From: Achromobacter aegrifaciens
GTDB taxonomy: Bacteria > Pseudomonadota > Gammaproteobacteria > Burkholderiales > Burkholderiaceae_B
Assembly (NCBI RefSeq): GCF_902859735.1
Contig: NZ_CADIJY010000010.1
Location: forward strand, 1 to 64,000
Direction of reading: 5' to 3'
DNA: 64,000 bases
Shown here: piece by piece, positions 46,428 to 59,304 of the stretch
Numbering within the stretch: position 1 is the stretch's first letter
Layout of the letters: the number at the start of each line of letters is the position of its first letter
Position numbers and translations under genes: made by a program
Notes under the pieces: generated by a model
What the model saw: only the letters and a program-made list of their open reading frames with translations
What the model was told of the DNA's origin: nothing
The model's database searches: none

Positions 46428-47972
46428 TTACAGCCCCAGCTGCCCCCACATCTCATCCACCCGCTTCTTGACGTCCGCATCCATGGTGATGGGGGTGCCC
46501 CATTCCCGATTGGTCTCGCCGGGCCATTTGTTGGTGGCGTCCATGCCCATCTTGCCACCCAGGCCGGAGACCGGCGAGGCGAAGTCCAGGTAGTCGATGG
46601 GCGTGTTTTCCACCAGCAAGGTGTCGCGCACCGGGTCCATGCGGGTGGTCATCGCCCAGACCACTTCCTTCCAGTCGCGCGGATTGATGTCCTCGTCCAC
46701 CACCACGATGAACTTGGTGTACATGAACTGGCGCAGGATGCTCCACAGGCCGAACATGACGCGCTTGGCGTGGCCGGCATACTGCTTGCGGATCGACACC
46801 ACTGCCAGGCGGTAGCTGCAGCCTTCCGGCGGCAGGTAGAAGTCCACGATCTCGGGCAACTGGCGGCGCAGCAGCGGCACGAAGACCTCGTTGAGCGCCA
46901 CGCCCAGCACGGCGGGCTCGTCGGGCGGCTTGCCGGTGTAGGTGGAGTGGTAGATGGGATTGCGCCGCATCGTGATCCGCTCCACCGTGAAGACGGGGAA
47001 CCAGTCCTGCTCGTTGTAGTAGCCGGTGTGGTCGCCGTAGGGACCTTCCAGCGCCATTTCGTAATCGGTGTTCGGCGGCGGGTTGACGCCTTCGGGCACG
47101 ACGGGTGCGATGGCGCGCGGGTCGGATGACGGCAGCAGGTGGCCTTCCAGCACGATCTCGGCCCAGGCCGGCACGGACAGGTCGCTGCCCAGCGCCTTGG
47201 CAACCTCGGTGCGGGATCCGCGCAAGAGGCCGGCGAACTGATATTCGGACAGGCTGTCGGGCACCGGCGTGACCGCGCCCAGCGTGGTGGCGGGGTCGGC
47301 GCCCAGGGCCACGGCGATGGGGAAGGGCGTGCCGGGATGCGCCAGGGCGTGGTCGCGGAAATCCAGCGCGCCGCCGCGGTGCGACAGCCAGCGCATGATC
47401 AGCTTGTTGGGGCCCAGCAATTGCTGCCGGTAGATGCCCAGGTTCTGGCGGCGGGCGTTGGGGCCGCGCGTGATCACCAGGCCCCAGGTCAACAGCGGCG
47501 CCACGTCGCCGGGCCAGCAGGTCTGGATCGGCAGGCGGTTCAGGTCGACGTCCTTGCCTTCCCAGACGATTTCCTGGCAGGCGGGGCTTTTGACGTTCTT
47601 GGGGCTCATGTCCCACAGCGCGGACTTCAGCATCGAGACCTTGGCCAACGCATCGCGCAGGCCCTTGGGCGCTTCGGGCTCGCGCAGCGAAGCGAGCAGT
47701 TCGCCGATGTCGCGCAGGGCGCTGACGTCGTCGGCGCCCATGCCGCGGGCGACGCGGGCCGGGGTGCCGAACAGGTTGGCCAGCACCGGCATCTGCGCCG
47801 TCTGGCCATTGTGCTGCGCGTTTTCGAACAGCAGGGCAGGGCCCTCCGCACGCAGGACGCGGTCGGATATTTCAGTCATTTCCAGCCGGGTGGACACCGG
47901 CGCAGCGATGCGTCTGAGCTCGCCCATGCGTTCAAGTTGGGCGATGAAGTCTCTAAGGTCGCGGTATTTCAC
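46428..47972 (-). CDS. ubiD: 4-hydroxy-3-polyprenylbenzoate decarboxylase
   Basis: A 514-aa prenylated-FMN-dependent decarboxylase of ubiquinone synthesis. [22 protein letters not shown] is the standard start. [18 protein letters not shown] and [25 protein letters not shown] belong to the prFMN site region, and [22 protein letters not shown] is a family hallmark. UbiX, the prFMN synthase, is not in the window. Divergent from the transglycosylase gene with 81 bp between. Confidence 0.96.
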   Translation of the reverse strand: MKYRDLRDFIAQLERMGELRRIAAPVSTRLEMTEISDRVLRAEGPALLFENAQHNGQTAQMPVLANLFGTPARVARGMGADDVSALRDIGELLASLREPEAPKGLRDALAKVSMLKSALWDMSPKNVKSPACQEIVWEGKDVDLNRLPIQTCWPGDVAPLLTWGLVITRGPNARRQNLGIYRQQLLGPNKLIMRWLSHRGGALDFRDHALAHPGTPFPIAVALGADPATTLGAVTPVPDSLSEYQFAGLLRGSRTEVAKALGSDLSVPAWAEIVLEGHLLPSSDPRAIAPVVPEGVNPPPNTDYEMALEGPYGDHTGYYNEQDWFPVFTVERITMRRNPIYHSTYTGKPPDEPAVLGVALNEVFVPLLRRQLPEIVDFYLPPEGCSYRLAVVSIRKQYAGHAKRVMFGLWSILRQFMYTKFIVVVDEDINPRDWKEVVWAMTTRMDPVRDTLLVENTPIDYLDFASPVSGLGGKMGMDATNKWPGETNREWGTPITMDADVKKRVDEMWGQLGL

Positions 47973-48053
47973 TACAGATCCCAGCTATTTGGTTACATAT
48001 TGGGTAGACAGAGAGGTTAACATTGACTCCCTCTTTTTAACGCAGGAGGTTTT

Positions 48054-48872
48054 ATGCCCGATGCGTCAGTGGCCAGCCTGTTCCGAAGCCTGGCCCAAGG
48101 AGTGCACCAATATCTTGCCGAGTCCCTGCGCATTTGCTCCGTTTATCTGGGCATTGCGGTCATTGTGACGGTAAGCATGGGATTCGCCCTGCCTGGTTTG
48201 CGCGACCAGGCATTGCAAGTGCACAAAGCCTTGTTGACCGCCCTAGCGCCTACATCCATGCAAACCGGCACCGAATCCGAAGCCGGTTCCGAACTGGGTT
48301 CCGACATGTCGTCGGCAATTGCCATGGCCGTTCCTTCTGCTCCCGCCAGCAATGCCACCGGCATGCTGGGGCCCGCCCGTGTCGCGCCTGCGGCGCCCAA
48401 GCCCGTTGCGATGAGCGCCACTGGCCCGCAGGCAGAAGCCTTGCGCAACTATATTTCGCGCAAGTACAAGGTCGCGTATGACGCCACCGGCCCGCTGCTG
48501 AATACCGTGTACAAGGTAAGCCGCGAAAAGAAGCTGGACCCGCTGCTGGTGCTGGCCGTGATCGCCATCGAGTCCCGCTACAACCCGCTGGCCGAAAGCC
48601 ACGTGGGCGCCCAGGGACTGATGCAGGTGATGACCAGCGTGCACCAGGACAAATTCGACGCGGTCGGCAAGACCGCGCTGGACCCGGCCGCAAATATCGG
48701 GGTCGGAGCCACGATCCTGCGCGATTGCATCAATCGCCGCGGCTCGGTCGATGGCGGCCTGGCATGCTACGTCGGCGCCACCGGACCGGACGACAACGGC
48801 TACGGCGCCAAGGTGCAGGCGGAACGCCGCCGCCTGGCGCTGGCCTCCGGGATCGCGCTGGCGCGCGACTGA
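48054..48872 (+). CDS. Membrane-anchored lytic transglycosylase (SLT domain)
   Basis: 272 aa. A hydrophobic segment (SVYLGIAVIVTVSMGFALPG, about 29-48) probably anchors the protein. A Ser/Ala/Thr-rich linker follows to about 115. The SLT domain (about 150-265) has the catalytic Glu in AIESRYNP, then GAQGLMQVM and ANIGVGATILRDCI. It cleaves peptidoglycan glycan strands. An AGGAGG site precedes the ATG. A perfect-palindrome terminator follows. Confidence 0.9.
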   Translation: MPDASVASLFRSLAQGVHQYLAESLRICSVYLGIAVIVTVSMGFALPGLRDQALQVHKALLTALAPTSMQTGTESEAGSELGSDMSSAIAMAVPSAPASNATGMLGPARVAPAAPKPVAMSATGPQAEALRNYISRKYKVAYDATGPLLNTVYKVSREKKLDPLLVLAVIAIESRYNPLAESHVGAQGLMQVMTSVHQDKFDAVGKTALDPAANIGVGATILRDCINRRGSVDGGLACYVGATGPDDNGYGAKVQAERRRLALASGIALARD

Positions 48873-48892
48873 TTCCCGTCCTGGCCTGAATG

Positions 48893-48925
48893 CAAAGCGC
48901 GTCCCTAGGGACGCGCTTTGTTTTT
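48893..48925. terminator. Intrinsic terminator between transglycosylase and aminotransferase genes
   Basis: CAAAGCGCGTCCC, TA, GGGACGCGCTTTG then TTTTT: a 13-bp perfect stem between convergent genes. The T-run favours the plus direction. Confidence 0.85.
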
Positions 48926-48944
48926 CGCGGTTTGGCTGTCGGAC

Positions 48945-50105
48945 TCAGCCCTGCAGCAGCCGGCCGATGCGGGCGACGGCCTCTTCCAGACGGTCCAGGC
49001 CCGTGGCATAGGAAAAGCGCATGGTGTGCTTGCCGTGGGCCGGACCGAAGTCCAGGCCCGGTACCGCGGCCACGCCGGCCTCCAGCAGCAGGCGCTGCGA
49101 GAACGCGGCGCTATCCATGCCCAGGTTGGCGATGTCGGCATAAATATAGAAGGCGCCGTCGGGCTTCACCGGCACCTGGATCCCCATGCGCTCGAATTCC
49201 GGCAGCAGGTAGTCGCGGCGCTGCTTGAAGGCCTCGCGGCGGTGCTCGAAGGTCTTCATTGCTCCTGGCTGGAAGCAGGCCAGCGCGGCATGCTGGGCCA
49301 GCGTGGGCGCGCAGATCGCCAGGCTGGCGGCTATTTTCTCCACCGGCGCCACCATGTCCTCGGGCACGATCATCCAGCCCAGGCGCCAGCCCGTCATGTG
49401 GAAGTACTTTGAGAAGCTGTTGATGACGATGACGTCGTCGTCCAGCGTCAGGGCCGAGCGCGGCTGGCCTTCATAGGACAGTCCCAGGTAGATTTCATCG
49501 ACGATGGCGAAGCCGTCGCGGGCGCGGACCTGCGCCAGCAGCTCGGCCAGCTCGCCATGGTCGACGGAGGTGCCGGTAGGGTTGCTGGGCGAGGCGACCA
49601 GCACGCCCTGGGTGGCGGGCGTCCAGTGGCTGGCCACGTCCTGCGCCGACAGCTGGAAGCGCTTGGCCGCCGTGCTGGGGATCAGGCGCGGCACGCCGCC
49701 CGCCGCCAGCACGAAATTGCTGTTTGCGGGGTAGGACGGATCCGGCATCAGCACTTCGCCGCCCTGGTTGACCAGCGCCGCGCAGGCCAGCGTCAGGGCG
49801 CCGGAGGCGCCCGCGGTGACGATCACGCGAGCCGGGTTGATCCTGGCGCCGAACTGCTCGTGGTAGAACTGGGCGATGGCCTCGCGCAGCGGCGTCAGGC
49901 CGGCCGAGGGGCTGTAGCCGCTGAGGCCGGCGCGCGCCGCGCGCTCCAGCGCTTCCACGACCTGGGGGGGCGCGGTAAAGTCCGGTTCGCCGATGCCCAG
50001 GCTGATAATGTCCTTGCCGGCCGCCTGCAGCGCTTGCGCCTGCTTGAATAGTTCCATTACCTGAAAGGTCAGGAAGTCATTGGTGCGATGGGCAAGGCGG
50101 GGCAT
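48945..50105 (-). CDS. Class I/II PLP-dependent aminotransferase
   Basis: A 386-aa fold-type I aminotransferase. IISLGIGEPDFTAPP is the N-terminal arm, SPSNPTGTSVD carries the cofactor-binding Asn, VDEIYLGLSYEG the Asp/Tyr, and SFSKYFHMTGWRLGW the Schiff-base Lys and phosphate-binding Arg. It resembles broad aspartate/alanine/aromatic aminotransferases (AspC/AlaT type), but the substrate cannot be set. Divergent from the FAD-oxidase-like gene with only 42 bp between start codons. Confidence 0.9.
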   Translation of the reverse strand: MPRLAHRTNDFLTFQVMELFKQAQALQAAGKDIISLGIGEPDFTAPPQVVEALERAARAGLSGYSPSAGLTPLREAIAQFYHEQFGARINPARVIVTAGASGALTLACAALVNQGGEVLMPDPSYPANSNFVLAAGGVPRLIPSTAAKRFQLSAQDVASHWTPATQGVLVASPSNPTGTSVDHGELAELLAQVRARDGFAIVDEIYLGLSYEGQPRSALTLDDDVIVINSFSKYFHMTGWRLGWMIVPEDMVAPVEKIAASLAICAPTLAQHAALACFQPGAMKTFEHRREAFKQRRDYLLPEFERMGIQVPVKPDGAFYIYADIANLGMDSAAFSQRLLLEAGVAAVPGLDFGPAHGKHTMRFSYATGLDRLEEAVARIGRLLQG

Positions 50106-50147
50106 CGGATTCTCGAAGGCGTTTGTAGCGAAAAAGGAATTGTAGTC

Positions 50148-51035
50148 ATGCAGCCATCCCGGCGCGCTTTCCTCCTGGGCCGTCGTCCGGCCCGCAGCCC
50201 GTGGTCGGCCTTCATGGAGCGGTTGAGCCTGCTCTGTCAGGGATCTGTCCGAGATTCGGGCGAGGCGGGAGAGGGCGGCCCGCGGGGCCTGCTGACGCCG
50301 GCGCGCGACGCGGATGTGGCGCACGCGCGCACGCTGTGCGCCGAGTACCGCGTGACGCTGGCGCTGGCGGGCGCCGAAGGGCCTTTCGAGACCGTCCATG
50401 GTCCGCTCCTCACGGTGGACCCGTCCGCCATGACCGGCCTGGTGCGCCTGTCCGGCGAAACCGGGCGCTGGCGCGCGCAGCCGGGCACGCCGCTGGCGAT
50501 GTTGGCGCAGGCCGGGCTGCGCCAGTTCGCCGGCCTGCCCGGGGGCTTGACGCTGGCTGCATGGCTGGCGGCCAAGGCCCACTGGCCCGCCGGGCGCTGC
50601 GCCGACTCCGGCGTGGTGGCGCTGGACGTGATGCTGGCTGACGGCATAGAGGAAACGTTGGGGCCGTTCGGCGAGTCGGACGTCCAGCCCTTGCGTTCCG
50701 CCACCGTGCAGCGCCTGGTGCCGGCGCTGTTCCAGCTGGCGTCGGGGGGGGACGCCTTCGCCACCCGGGACGGCGAGCATTGGCTGGGCCGCTACCGGCT
50801 GGACGCGCTCAAGCCGGAAGCGCCCGCCACCGTCAACCTGGCGCATCTGCTGCTGGGGCACGGCGGCACGCTGGCCTGGGTGCAGTCGGTGACACTGGCA
50901 GACGCCGGGCCGGCGCCGCACGCTCCTGCCTGCCCGAACGAGCCGCCGGGGCTGGCTACCACCCGCCTGGACTCTCGGGTGAAGGCCCTGTTCGACCCCG
51001 ATGGACGTTTTCTCTCATTCCACATCGCGGAATAG
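50148..51035 (+). CDS. Reduced FAD-linked oxidase-like protein (GlcE-type)
   Basis: 295 aa from the ATG with AAGGA upstream. The pattern LTPARDADVAHARTLCAEYRVTLALAG resembles the start of the FAD-binding PCMH domain, GLPGGLTLAAWLA its core, and VKALFDPDGRFLSF the C-terminal signature of GlcD/GlcE-type oxidases. It is shorter than full enzymes and the usual glycine-rich pyrophosphate loop is degenerate (LALAGAEGPFETVHG), so flavin binding is doubtful. The N-terminus (SRRAFLLG) looks Tat-like but lacks a hydrophobic run. Function unknown. Confidence 0.6.
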   Translation: MQPSRRAFLLGRRPARSPWSAFMERLSLLCQGSVRDSGEAGEGGPRGLLTPARDADVAHARTLCAEYRVTLALAGAEGPFETVHGPLLTVDPSAMTGLVRLSGETGRWRAQPGTPLAMLAQAGLRQFAGLPGGLTLAAWLAAKAHWPAGRCADSGVVALDVMLADGIEETLGPFGESDVQPLRSATVQRLVPALFQLASGGDAFATRDGEHWLGRYRLDALKPEAPATVNLAHLLLGHGGTLAWVQSVTLADAGPAPHAPACPNEPPGLATTRLDSRVKALFDPDGRFLSFHIAE

Positions 51036-51177
51036 CGACAATTTGTAAGCCAGCGCTAACATGGGACGAGCCCGCTTATCCAAGGGGCAGGCGGGCATTG
51101 CCGAGGTATCGCGGCGCCCGCCATCGGAATAGAATTCCCCCCTTTCGTGTCACACACTCTAGCCAGTAGCCGCCCCT

Positions 51178-53466
51178 ATGGATGCCAATCTCCGCAAAGC
51201 CGCCCTTGAATATCATGAGCTTGGACGCCCCGGCAAAATCTCGGTCACGCCGACCAAGCAGCTCACCAACCAGCGGGACCTGGCCCTGGCGTACTCGCCT
51301 GGCGTGGCGGCGGCCTGCGAAGAAATCGTGGCCGATCCGGCCAATGTGTACCGCTACACGGCGCGCGGCAACCTGGTGGGCGTGATCACCAACGGCACCG
51401 CGGTGCTGGGCCTGGGCAACATCGGCGCATTGGCTTCCAAGCCGGTGATGGAAGGCAAGGCGGTGCTGTTCAAGAAGTTCGCCGGCCTGGACGTCTTCGA
51501 TATCGAAATCAATGAGACCGACCCGGACAAGCTGGTCGAGATCATCGCGGGCCTGGAAGCCACCTTCGGCGGTATCAACCTCGAAGACATCAAGGCACCG
51601 GAGTGCTTCACCGTCGAGCGCAAGCTGCGCGAGCGCATGAAGATCCCCGTCTTCCACGACGACCAGCACGGCACCGCGATCTGTGTGTCCGCCGCCTTCA
51701 TCAACGGCCTGAAGGTCGTGGGCAAGGACATCAAGCAGGTCAAGGTGGTGACCTCGGGCGCAGGCGCCGCCGCGCTGGCCTGCCTGGACCTGATGGTGGA
51801 CCTGGGCCTGCCGCTGGAAAACATCTGGGTCACCGACATCGAAGGCGTGGTCTATGAAGGCCGCACGGCGCTGATGGATCCGGACAAGGCGCGCTTCGCG
51901 CAAAAGACCGACGCCCGCAAGCTGGCCGAAGTGATCCAGGGCGCCGACGTGTTCCTGGGCCTGTCGGCGGGCGGCGTGCTCAAGCCGGAAATGGTCGCGG
52001 CCATGGGTCCGCGCCCGCTGATCCTGGCGCTGGCCAATCCCACGCCCGAGATCCTGCCGGAACTGGCGCAATCGGTGCGCGACGACGTGGTCATGGCGAC
52101 CGGCCGTTCGGACTATCCGAACCAGGTCAACAACGTGCTGTGCTTCCCGTACATTTTCCGCGGCGCGCTGGACGTGGGCGCCACCACCATCACCCGTGAA
52201 ATGGAAAAGGCGGCGGTGTACGCCATCGCCGAGCTGGCGGAAGAAGAGCAGAACGAAGTCGTGGCCGCGGCCTACGGCACCTTCGATATTTCGTTCGGCC
52301 CCGAATACCTGATCCCCAAGCCCTTCGATCCGCGCCTGATCGTGCGCATCGCCCCGGCGGTGGCCAAGGCCGCGATGGAAGGCGGTGTGGCGACGCGTCC
52401 GCTGGCGGACCTGGAAGCCTACGAAGAGCAGCTGCAGCAGTTCGTGTACCACTCGGGCGCCTTCATGAAGCCGCTGTTCTCGGCGTCCAAGCGCATCGTG
52501 CGCGAGGGCGGCCCAGCGCGCATCGTGTTCGCTGAAGGCGAAGACGAGCGCGTGCTGCGCGCGGTGCAGGTGATCGTCGATGAAGGCCTGGCCCGTCCCA
52601 TCCTGGTGGGCCGTCCGTCGGTACTGCTGACCCGCATCGAAAAGCTGGGCCTGCGGTTGCGCCTCGGAGAAGACGTCGAAGTCACCAATCCCGAATACGA
52701 TGAACGCTTCCACCAGTACTGGACCACGTACTGGGAGCTGATGTGCCGCCGCGGCATCACCAAGGAAATGGCGCGTGTGGAAATGCGCCGCCGCATGACC
52801 TTGATCGGCGCGATGATGGTGCGCCTGGGCGACGCCGACGGCATGGTCTGCGGTTCGGTCGGCGCCTACCATGATCACCTGCGCTTCGTGGACGAGGTCA
52901 TCGGCCGCCGCCCCGGCCACAACGTGTATGCCGCCATGAACATCCTGCTGCTCAACGAGCGCACGGTGGTGCTGGTGGACACGCACGTCAACGATGAACC
53001 TTCGGCCGAGCAAATCGCCGAATTCACCATCGCCGCCGCCAACGAGATGCGCCGCATGTACCTGGCGCCCAAGGTCGCGCTGCTGTCGCGTTCAAACTTC
53101 GGTTCGGGCAGTTCGGCCTCGGGCGCGAAGATGCGCCGCGCGCTGGAACTGGTGCGCCAGGCCGCGCCGGAACTCGAGATCGACGGTGAAATGCATGGCG
53201 ACTGCGCGCTGGACGAAGCGCTGCGCATGCGCATCCTGCCGTCGTCCACGCTCAAGGGTCAGGCCAATCTGCTGGTGTGCCCGAACGTGGACTCGGGCAA
53301 CATCGCCTACAACCTGTTGAAGACCGCCGCAGGCAGCAACGTTGCGGTGGGTCCGTTCCTGCTGGGCGCCAACGCACCGGTGCACATCCTGACCTCCAGC
53401 TCCACCGTGCGCCGCATCGTCAACATGACCGCGATGACGGTGGTCGATGTCAATACGCCGCGTTGA
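51178..53466 (+). CDS. maeB: NADP-dependent malic enzyme (MaeB, with phosphotransacetylase-like domain)
   Basis: 762 aa. A malic enzyme domain (about 15-160, [26 protein letters not shown]) and an NAD(P)-binding domain (about 165-410, [16 protein letters not shown]) come first. A C-terminal phosphate acetyltransferase-like domain (about 430-760) follows. It converts malate to pyruvate and CO2, supplying NADPH; the PTA-like part is regulatory, responding to acetyl-CoA. The length and order are standard for MaeB. The next gene starts within or just after its 3' end. Confidence 0.95.
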   Translation: MDANLRKAALEYHELGRPGKISVTPTKQLTNQRDLALAYSPGVAAACEEIVADPANVYRYTARGNLVGVITNGTAVLGLGNIGALASKPVMEGKAVLFKKFAGLDVFDIEINETDPDKLVEIIAGLEATFGGINLEDIKAPECFTVERKLRERMKIPVFHDDQHGTAICVSAAFINGLKVVGKDIKQVKVVTSGAGAAALACLDLMVDLGLPLENIWVTDIEGVVYEGRTALMDPDKARFAQKTDARKLAEVIQGADVFLGLSAGGVLKPEMVAAMGPRPLILALANPTPEILPELAQSVRDDVVMATGRSDYPNQVNNVLCFPYIFRGALDVGATTITREMEKAAVYAIAELAEEEQNEVVAAAYGTFDISFGPEYLIPKPFDPRLIVRIAPAVAKAAMEGGVATRPLADLEAYEEQLQQFVYHSGAFMKPLFSASKRIVREGGPARIVFAEGEDERVLRAVQVIVDEGLARPILVGRPSVLLTRIEKLGLRLRLGEDVEVTNPEYDERFHQYWTTYWELMCRRGITKEMARVEMRRRMTLIGAMMVRLGDADGMVCGSVGAYHDHLRFVDEVIGRRPGHNVYAAMNILLLNERTVVLVDTHVNDEPSAEQIAEFTIAAANEMRRMYLAPKVALLSRSNFGSGSSASGAKMRRALELVRQAAPELEIDGEMHGDCALDEALRMRILPSSTLKGQANLLVCPNVDSGNIAYNLLKTAAGSNVAVGPFLLGANAPVHILTSSSTVRRIVNMTAMTVVDVNTPR

Positions 53467-54679
53467 CGTGACGCCACCCGGTCCGGCGTGCCCGCGCACG
53501 CCGACCGGCCTGGTCCTGACCGGAGGCGGCGCTCGCGCCGCCTATCAGGTGGGCGTGCTCAGCGCCATCATGGAATTGCTGGATCCGGACTGGCATTCGC
53601 GTTTCCAGAATCCCTTTCACATCATCTGCGGCACGTCCGCCGGCGCCATCAATGCCGCCGCGCTGGCCTGCCGCGCCGACCGGCCCCATCTGGGCGTGCG
53701 CCGCATCCGCCGGCTGTGGTCTTCCCTGAATACCGACATGATCTACCGGGCCGACGCGCCCGGCCTGATCCGTACCGGCGTGCGCTGGCTGGGCCTGCTG
53801 TCGCTGGGGTGGATGTACTCGGGCCTGACGCGCAAGCGGCCCCATTCGCTGCTGGACAACAGTCCCATGCAGGCTCTGCTGGAGCGGGTGCTGGACTTCC
53901 AGCATCTGCGCACCAACCTGGAAACCGGCGCGCTGTCGGCGTTGGCGATCACGGCCTCGGGCTACACCAGTGGCGAGCACCTGACCTTCTACCAGGCGCA
54001 CACGCCCATCGAGCCCTGGCACCGCTATCTGCGCCTGGCGTTGCCCACGCCCATCGGCATCGACCACCTGATGGCTTCGTCCGCCATCCCCTTCGTCTTT
54101 CCGGCCCGGCAGGTGCAGGTGCACGGCAAGGGGGAGTGGTGCGGCGACGGTTCGATGCGCCAGCTCGCGCCCATCAGTCCGGCCATTCACCTGGGCGCGC
54201 ATCGCGTGCTGGTGATCGGCACGGGTTTCCGCGACGAAACCCACCCGGAAAACCGCGAAGACTCGCCGCCTTACCCGTCGCTGGCCCAGGTCGGCGGGCA
54301 TGCGCTGGCCAGCATCTTCCTGGACGGCCTGTCGGCCGACGTCGAGCGCCTGGAGCGCATCAACTTCCTGATGGATCAGTCCGGCCCGGAAGGCGCGCAG
54401 CACGGGCATGCGCGCCGCATCGAGGTCCTGACGATCACGCCCAGCCAGTCGCTGGACGTCATGGCGCTGGAACATTTGCAGGATATGCCGGCCCAGGCCC
54501 GTGCTCTTTTCCGCGTACTCGGTGTATCGTCCGATCCAGACCGTCCCGGCGGCGGTTCGCTGATGTCCTACCTCTTATTTGAATCCAGCTACACCAAGCG
54601 ATTGATTGAACTGGGTTATGCCGATACGATGCAGCGTAACGACGAAGTGATCGCCTTTTTCAAGGGGGCTCAGGCATGA
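53447..54679 (+). CDS. Patatin-like phospholipase
   Basis: A 410-aa protein with the patatin catalytic dyad: oxyanion motif TGGGARAAYQVG, nucleophile Ser64 in GTSAG, and Asp in GDGSMRQLAP. The C-terminal half (LDGLSADVERLERIN) is helical and of the kind seen in longer bacterial patatins. ATG 53447 would overlap maeB by 20 bp; a GTG at 53468 is an equally reasonable start. Neither has a clear Shine-Dalgarno. The stop overlaps the barstar ATG. Confidence 0.88.
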   Translation: MSIRRVDVTPPGPACPRTPTGLVLTGGGARAAYQVGVLSAIMELLDPDWHSRFQNPFHIICGTSAGAINAAALACRADRPHLGVRRIRRLWSSLNTDMIYRADAPGLIRTGVRWLGLLSLGWMYSGLTRKRPHSLLDNSPMQALLERVLDFQHLRTNLETGALSALAITASGYTSGEHLTFYQAHTPIEPWHRYLRLALPTPIGIDHLMASSAIPFVFPARQVQVHGKGEWCGDGSMRQLAPISPAIHLGAHRVLVIGTGFRDETHPENREDSPPYPSLAQVGGHALASIFLDGLSADVERLERINFLMDQSGPEGAQHGHARRIEVLTITPSQSLDVMALEHLQDMPAQARALFRVLGVSSDPDRPGGGSLMSYLLFESSYTKRLIELGYADTMQRNDEVIAFFKGAQA

Positions 54680-55143
54680 CGCGCAATGGCCAATCTACTC
54701 TGCAGCGGCAACTGATGCGCGGCGGTGCGCTGGCCCATGACGGGCTGGACAAGAAGGCCGTGGTGGACGCCGCCCATGAGCTTGGCCTGGCCCTGTTCGT
54801 CGCCAATTGCGATCCTGCCCGCAGCCGTTCCGCGGTGCTGCGCGCCATCGTCAAGGCAGTGGATTTCCCCGAATACTTCGGCGGCAACCTGGACGCCCTC
54901 TACGACTGCCTGTGCGATACCGTGCTGGACCACAAGACCGGCGTGGTGCTGTGGCTGTACAAGCTGCATTCGGGCGATCCGGCACTGGAAGAAGACTCGG
55001 GCCGCATCGAAACCGTCTGCTCCGACGCGGCCGATTTCGCCCGCGAAAACGGCCGCGTTTTTTCGTATGTCATCGAACACGCCGGACGCCATCCGGACCC
55101 CGAGCCCGGGGTAGCGGCAGCGCCCTACGGCGAAGACCACTGA
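54676..55143 (+). CDS. Barstar-family protein
   Basis: A 155-aa barstar-fold protein. DFPEYFGGNLDALYDCLCD near 67-85 is the diagnostic helix-loop of barstar, the ribonuclease inhibitor. FARENGRVFSYVIEHA covers the last strand and helix. An extra 35 N-terminal residues precede the domain. No barnase-type RNase gene is adjacent. The ATG overlaps the patatin stop (ATGA). Whether it inhibits a nuclease here is unknown. Confidence 0.85.
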   Translation: MTRNGQSTLQRQLMRGGALAHDGLDKKAVVDAAHELGLALFVANCDPARSRSAVLRAIVKAVDFPEYFGGNLDALYDCLCDTVLDHKTGVVLWLYKLHSGDPALEEDSGRIETVCSDAADFARENGRVFSYVIEHAGRHPDPEPGVAAAPYGEDH

Positions 55144-55153
55144 CCCGGCCGTT

Positions 55154-55885
55154 CTACCAGGCCAATAGCGCGCTGGCCGCTGACAGCAGCGCCAGCCCCG
55201 CGGTTTCGGTGCGCAGCACCCGGGGGCCGAAGCGCACGGCCTGCACGCCGGCCTCTTGGGCTTGCGCCAACTCCTTGTCCGACCATCCGCCTTCCGGTCC
55301 CACCAGCAGGGTCAGCGCCTGCACGCCGGGCGCGGCCCGCAGCGCGCCGGCCAGATCGTCCTGCGCTTCCGGGTGGCACAGCAGGCGCAGGCCGTCCGCG
55401 GGCTGCTGCAGCCATTCGGCCAGGGTGAGCGGCGCGTCCACCGCCATCAGCCGGTTGCGGCCGCATTGTTCGCTGGCGGACTGCGCGATGCGCTGCCAAT
55501 GCGCCACGCGCTTGTCCAGCCGGGCGCCCGACAGTTGCAGCACGCTGCGTTGGGCGGCGATGGGGCTGACGCGCGCGGCGCCCAGCTCCACGGCCTTTTC
55601 CACCACCCAGTCCATCTTGTCCCCCGAAGGCAGGCCTTGCACCAGGGTGACGCGTCCGCCCAGTTCGGCCTCGCGCGGCTGGAATTCGCCCAATTGGGCA
55701 AAACCAGCCTTGCCTTCCACTTCGAGCGTGGCGGGATACTCGCCGCCCTGGCCGTTGAACAGCGCCACGGCCTCGCCGGCGCGCAGGCGCAGCACGCGCA
55801 GCGCATGGTGCGCCAGGGCTTCGGGAAGCGCCACGCGGGCGCCGGTACTCAGGGGGATATCGCAGAAGAAGCGGGGGGCTGACAT
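55154..55885 (-). CDS. rsmE: 16S rRNA m3U1498 methyltransferase
   Basis: A 243-aa SPOUT methyltransferase. An N-terminal PUA-like part (HHALRVLRLRAGEAVALFNGQGGEY) is followed by the knotted SAM-binding end: LLVGPEGGWSDKELAQAQEAG and RFGPRVLRTETAGLALLSA. It methylates U1498 in the 30S subunit. It is convergent with barstar, with 10 bp between stops. Confidence 0.95.
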   Translation of the reverse strand: MSAPRFFCDIPLSTGARVALPEALAHHALRVLRLRAGEAVALFNGQGGEYPATLEVEGKAGFAQLGEFQPREAELGGRVTLVQGLPSGDKMDWVVEKAVELGAARVSPIAAQRSVLQLSGARLDKRVAHWQRIAQSASEQCGRNRLMAVDAPLTLAEWLQQPADGLRLLCHPEAQDDLAGALRAAPGVQALTLLVGPEGGWSDKELAQAQEAGVQAVRFGPRVLRTETAGLALLSAASALLAW

Positions 55886-55921
55886 AAATGTGCGAGAACT
55901 GATTTGATGTGGAGAAGGATA

Positions 55922-56013
55922 CTTTTGCCGCCGGGCCGTCCCAAGGCAAAAACGCCCCCTTGGGGGGCAGCTAGCCCGCGCAGCGGGCGCGGCGTGGGGG
56001 CACTTGTCCTCAG
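55922..56013. repeat. Multi-hairpin dispersed repeat, copy 2
   Basis: It aligns with 15623-15714: TTTTGCC...GGCAAAA stem, GCCCCC-TT-GGGGGC, a palindrome with different sequence (GCCCGC-GCA-GCGGGC), then CGTGGGGGC and CTCAG. It lies in the divergent region between rsmE and tkt, upstream of the tkt promoter region. Confidence 0.8.
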
Positions 56014-56150
56014 AAAGCTAGCCTAGCACGGGCCGCCTTATGGCCGATGGCGTCGGGGAAACCCCTGGATGCTAAAATCCCATGCTTCGCAACCTACTCA
56101 ACTGGCCCCTATTTTGACCGTAGGCCCGCCAGCTTCAAAGAGCCTTCCGA

Positions 56151-59212
<3,062 letters not shown>

Positions 59213-59229
59213 GCAACACGGCTAGATAG

Positions 59230-59277
59230 AGGGGACGGATTTGTTTTCCGCGTATGCGGAAAATGGGTTCGTCCCCT
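59230..59277 (+). other. Two-part stem-loop in the gap-pgk gap
   Basis: Outer stem AGGGGACG/CGTCCCCT (59230-59237 with 59270-59277), an internal loop, and an inner stem TTTTCCGC/GCGGAAAA with a GTAT loop (59244-59263). It lies 18 bp after the gap stop and 27 bp before the pgk start. No real T-run follows. It may act in RNA processing, attenuation or differential stability. Confidence 0.65.
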
Positions 59278-59304
59278 TTGTACGCCCATCGTAGGAATCC
59301 AAAT

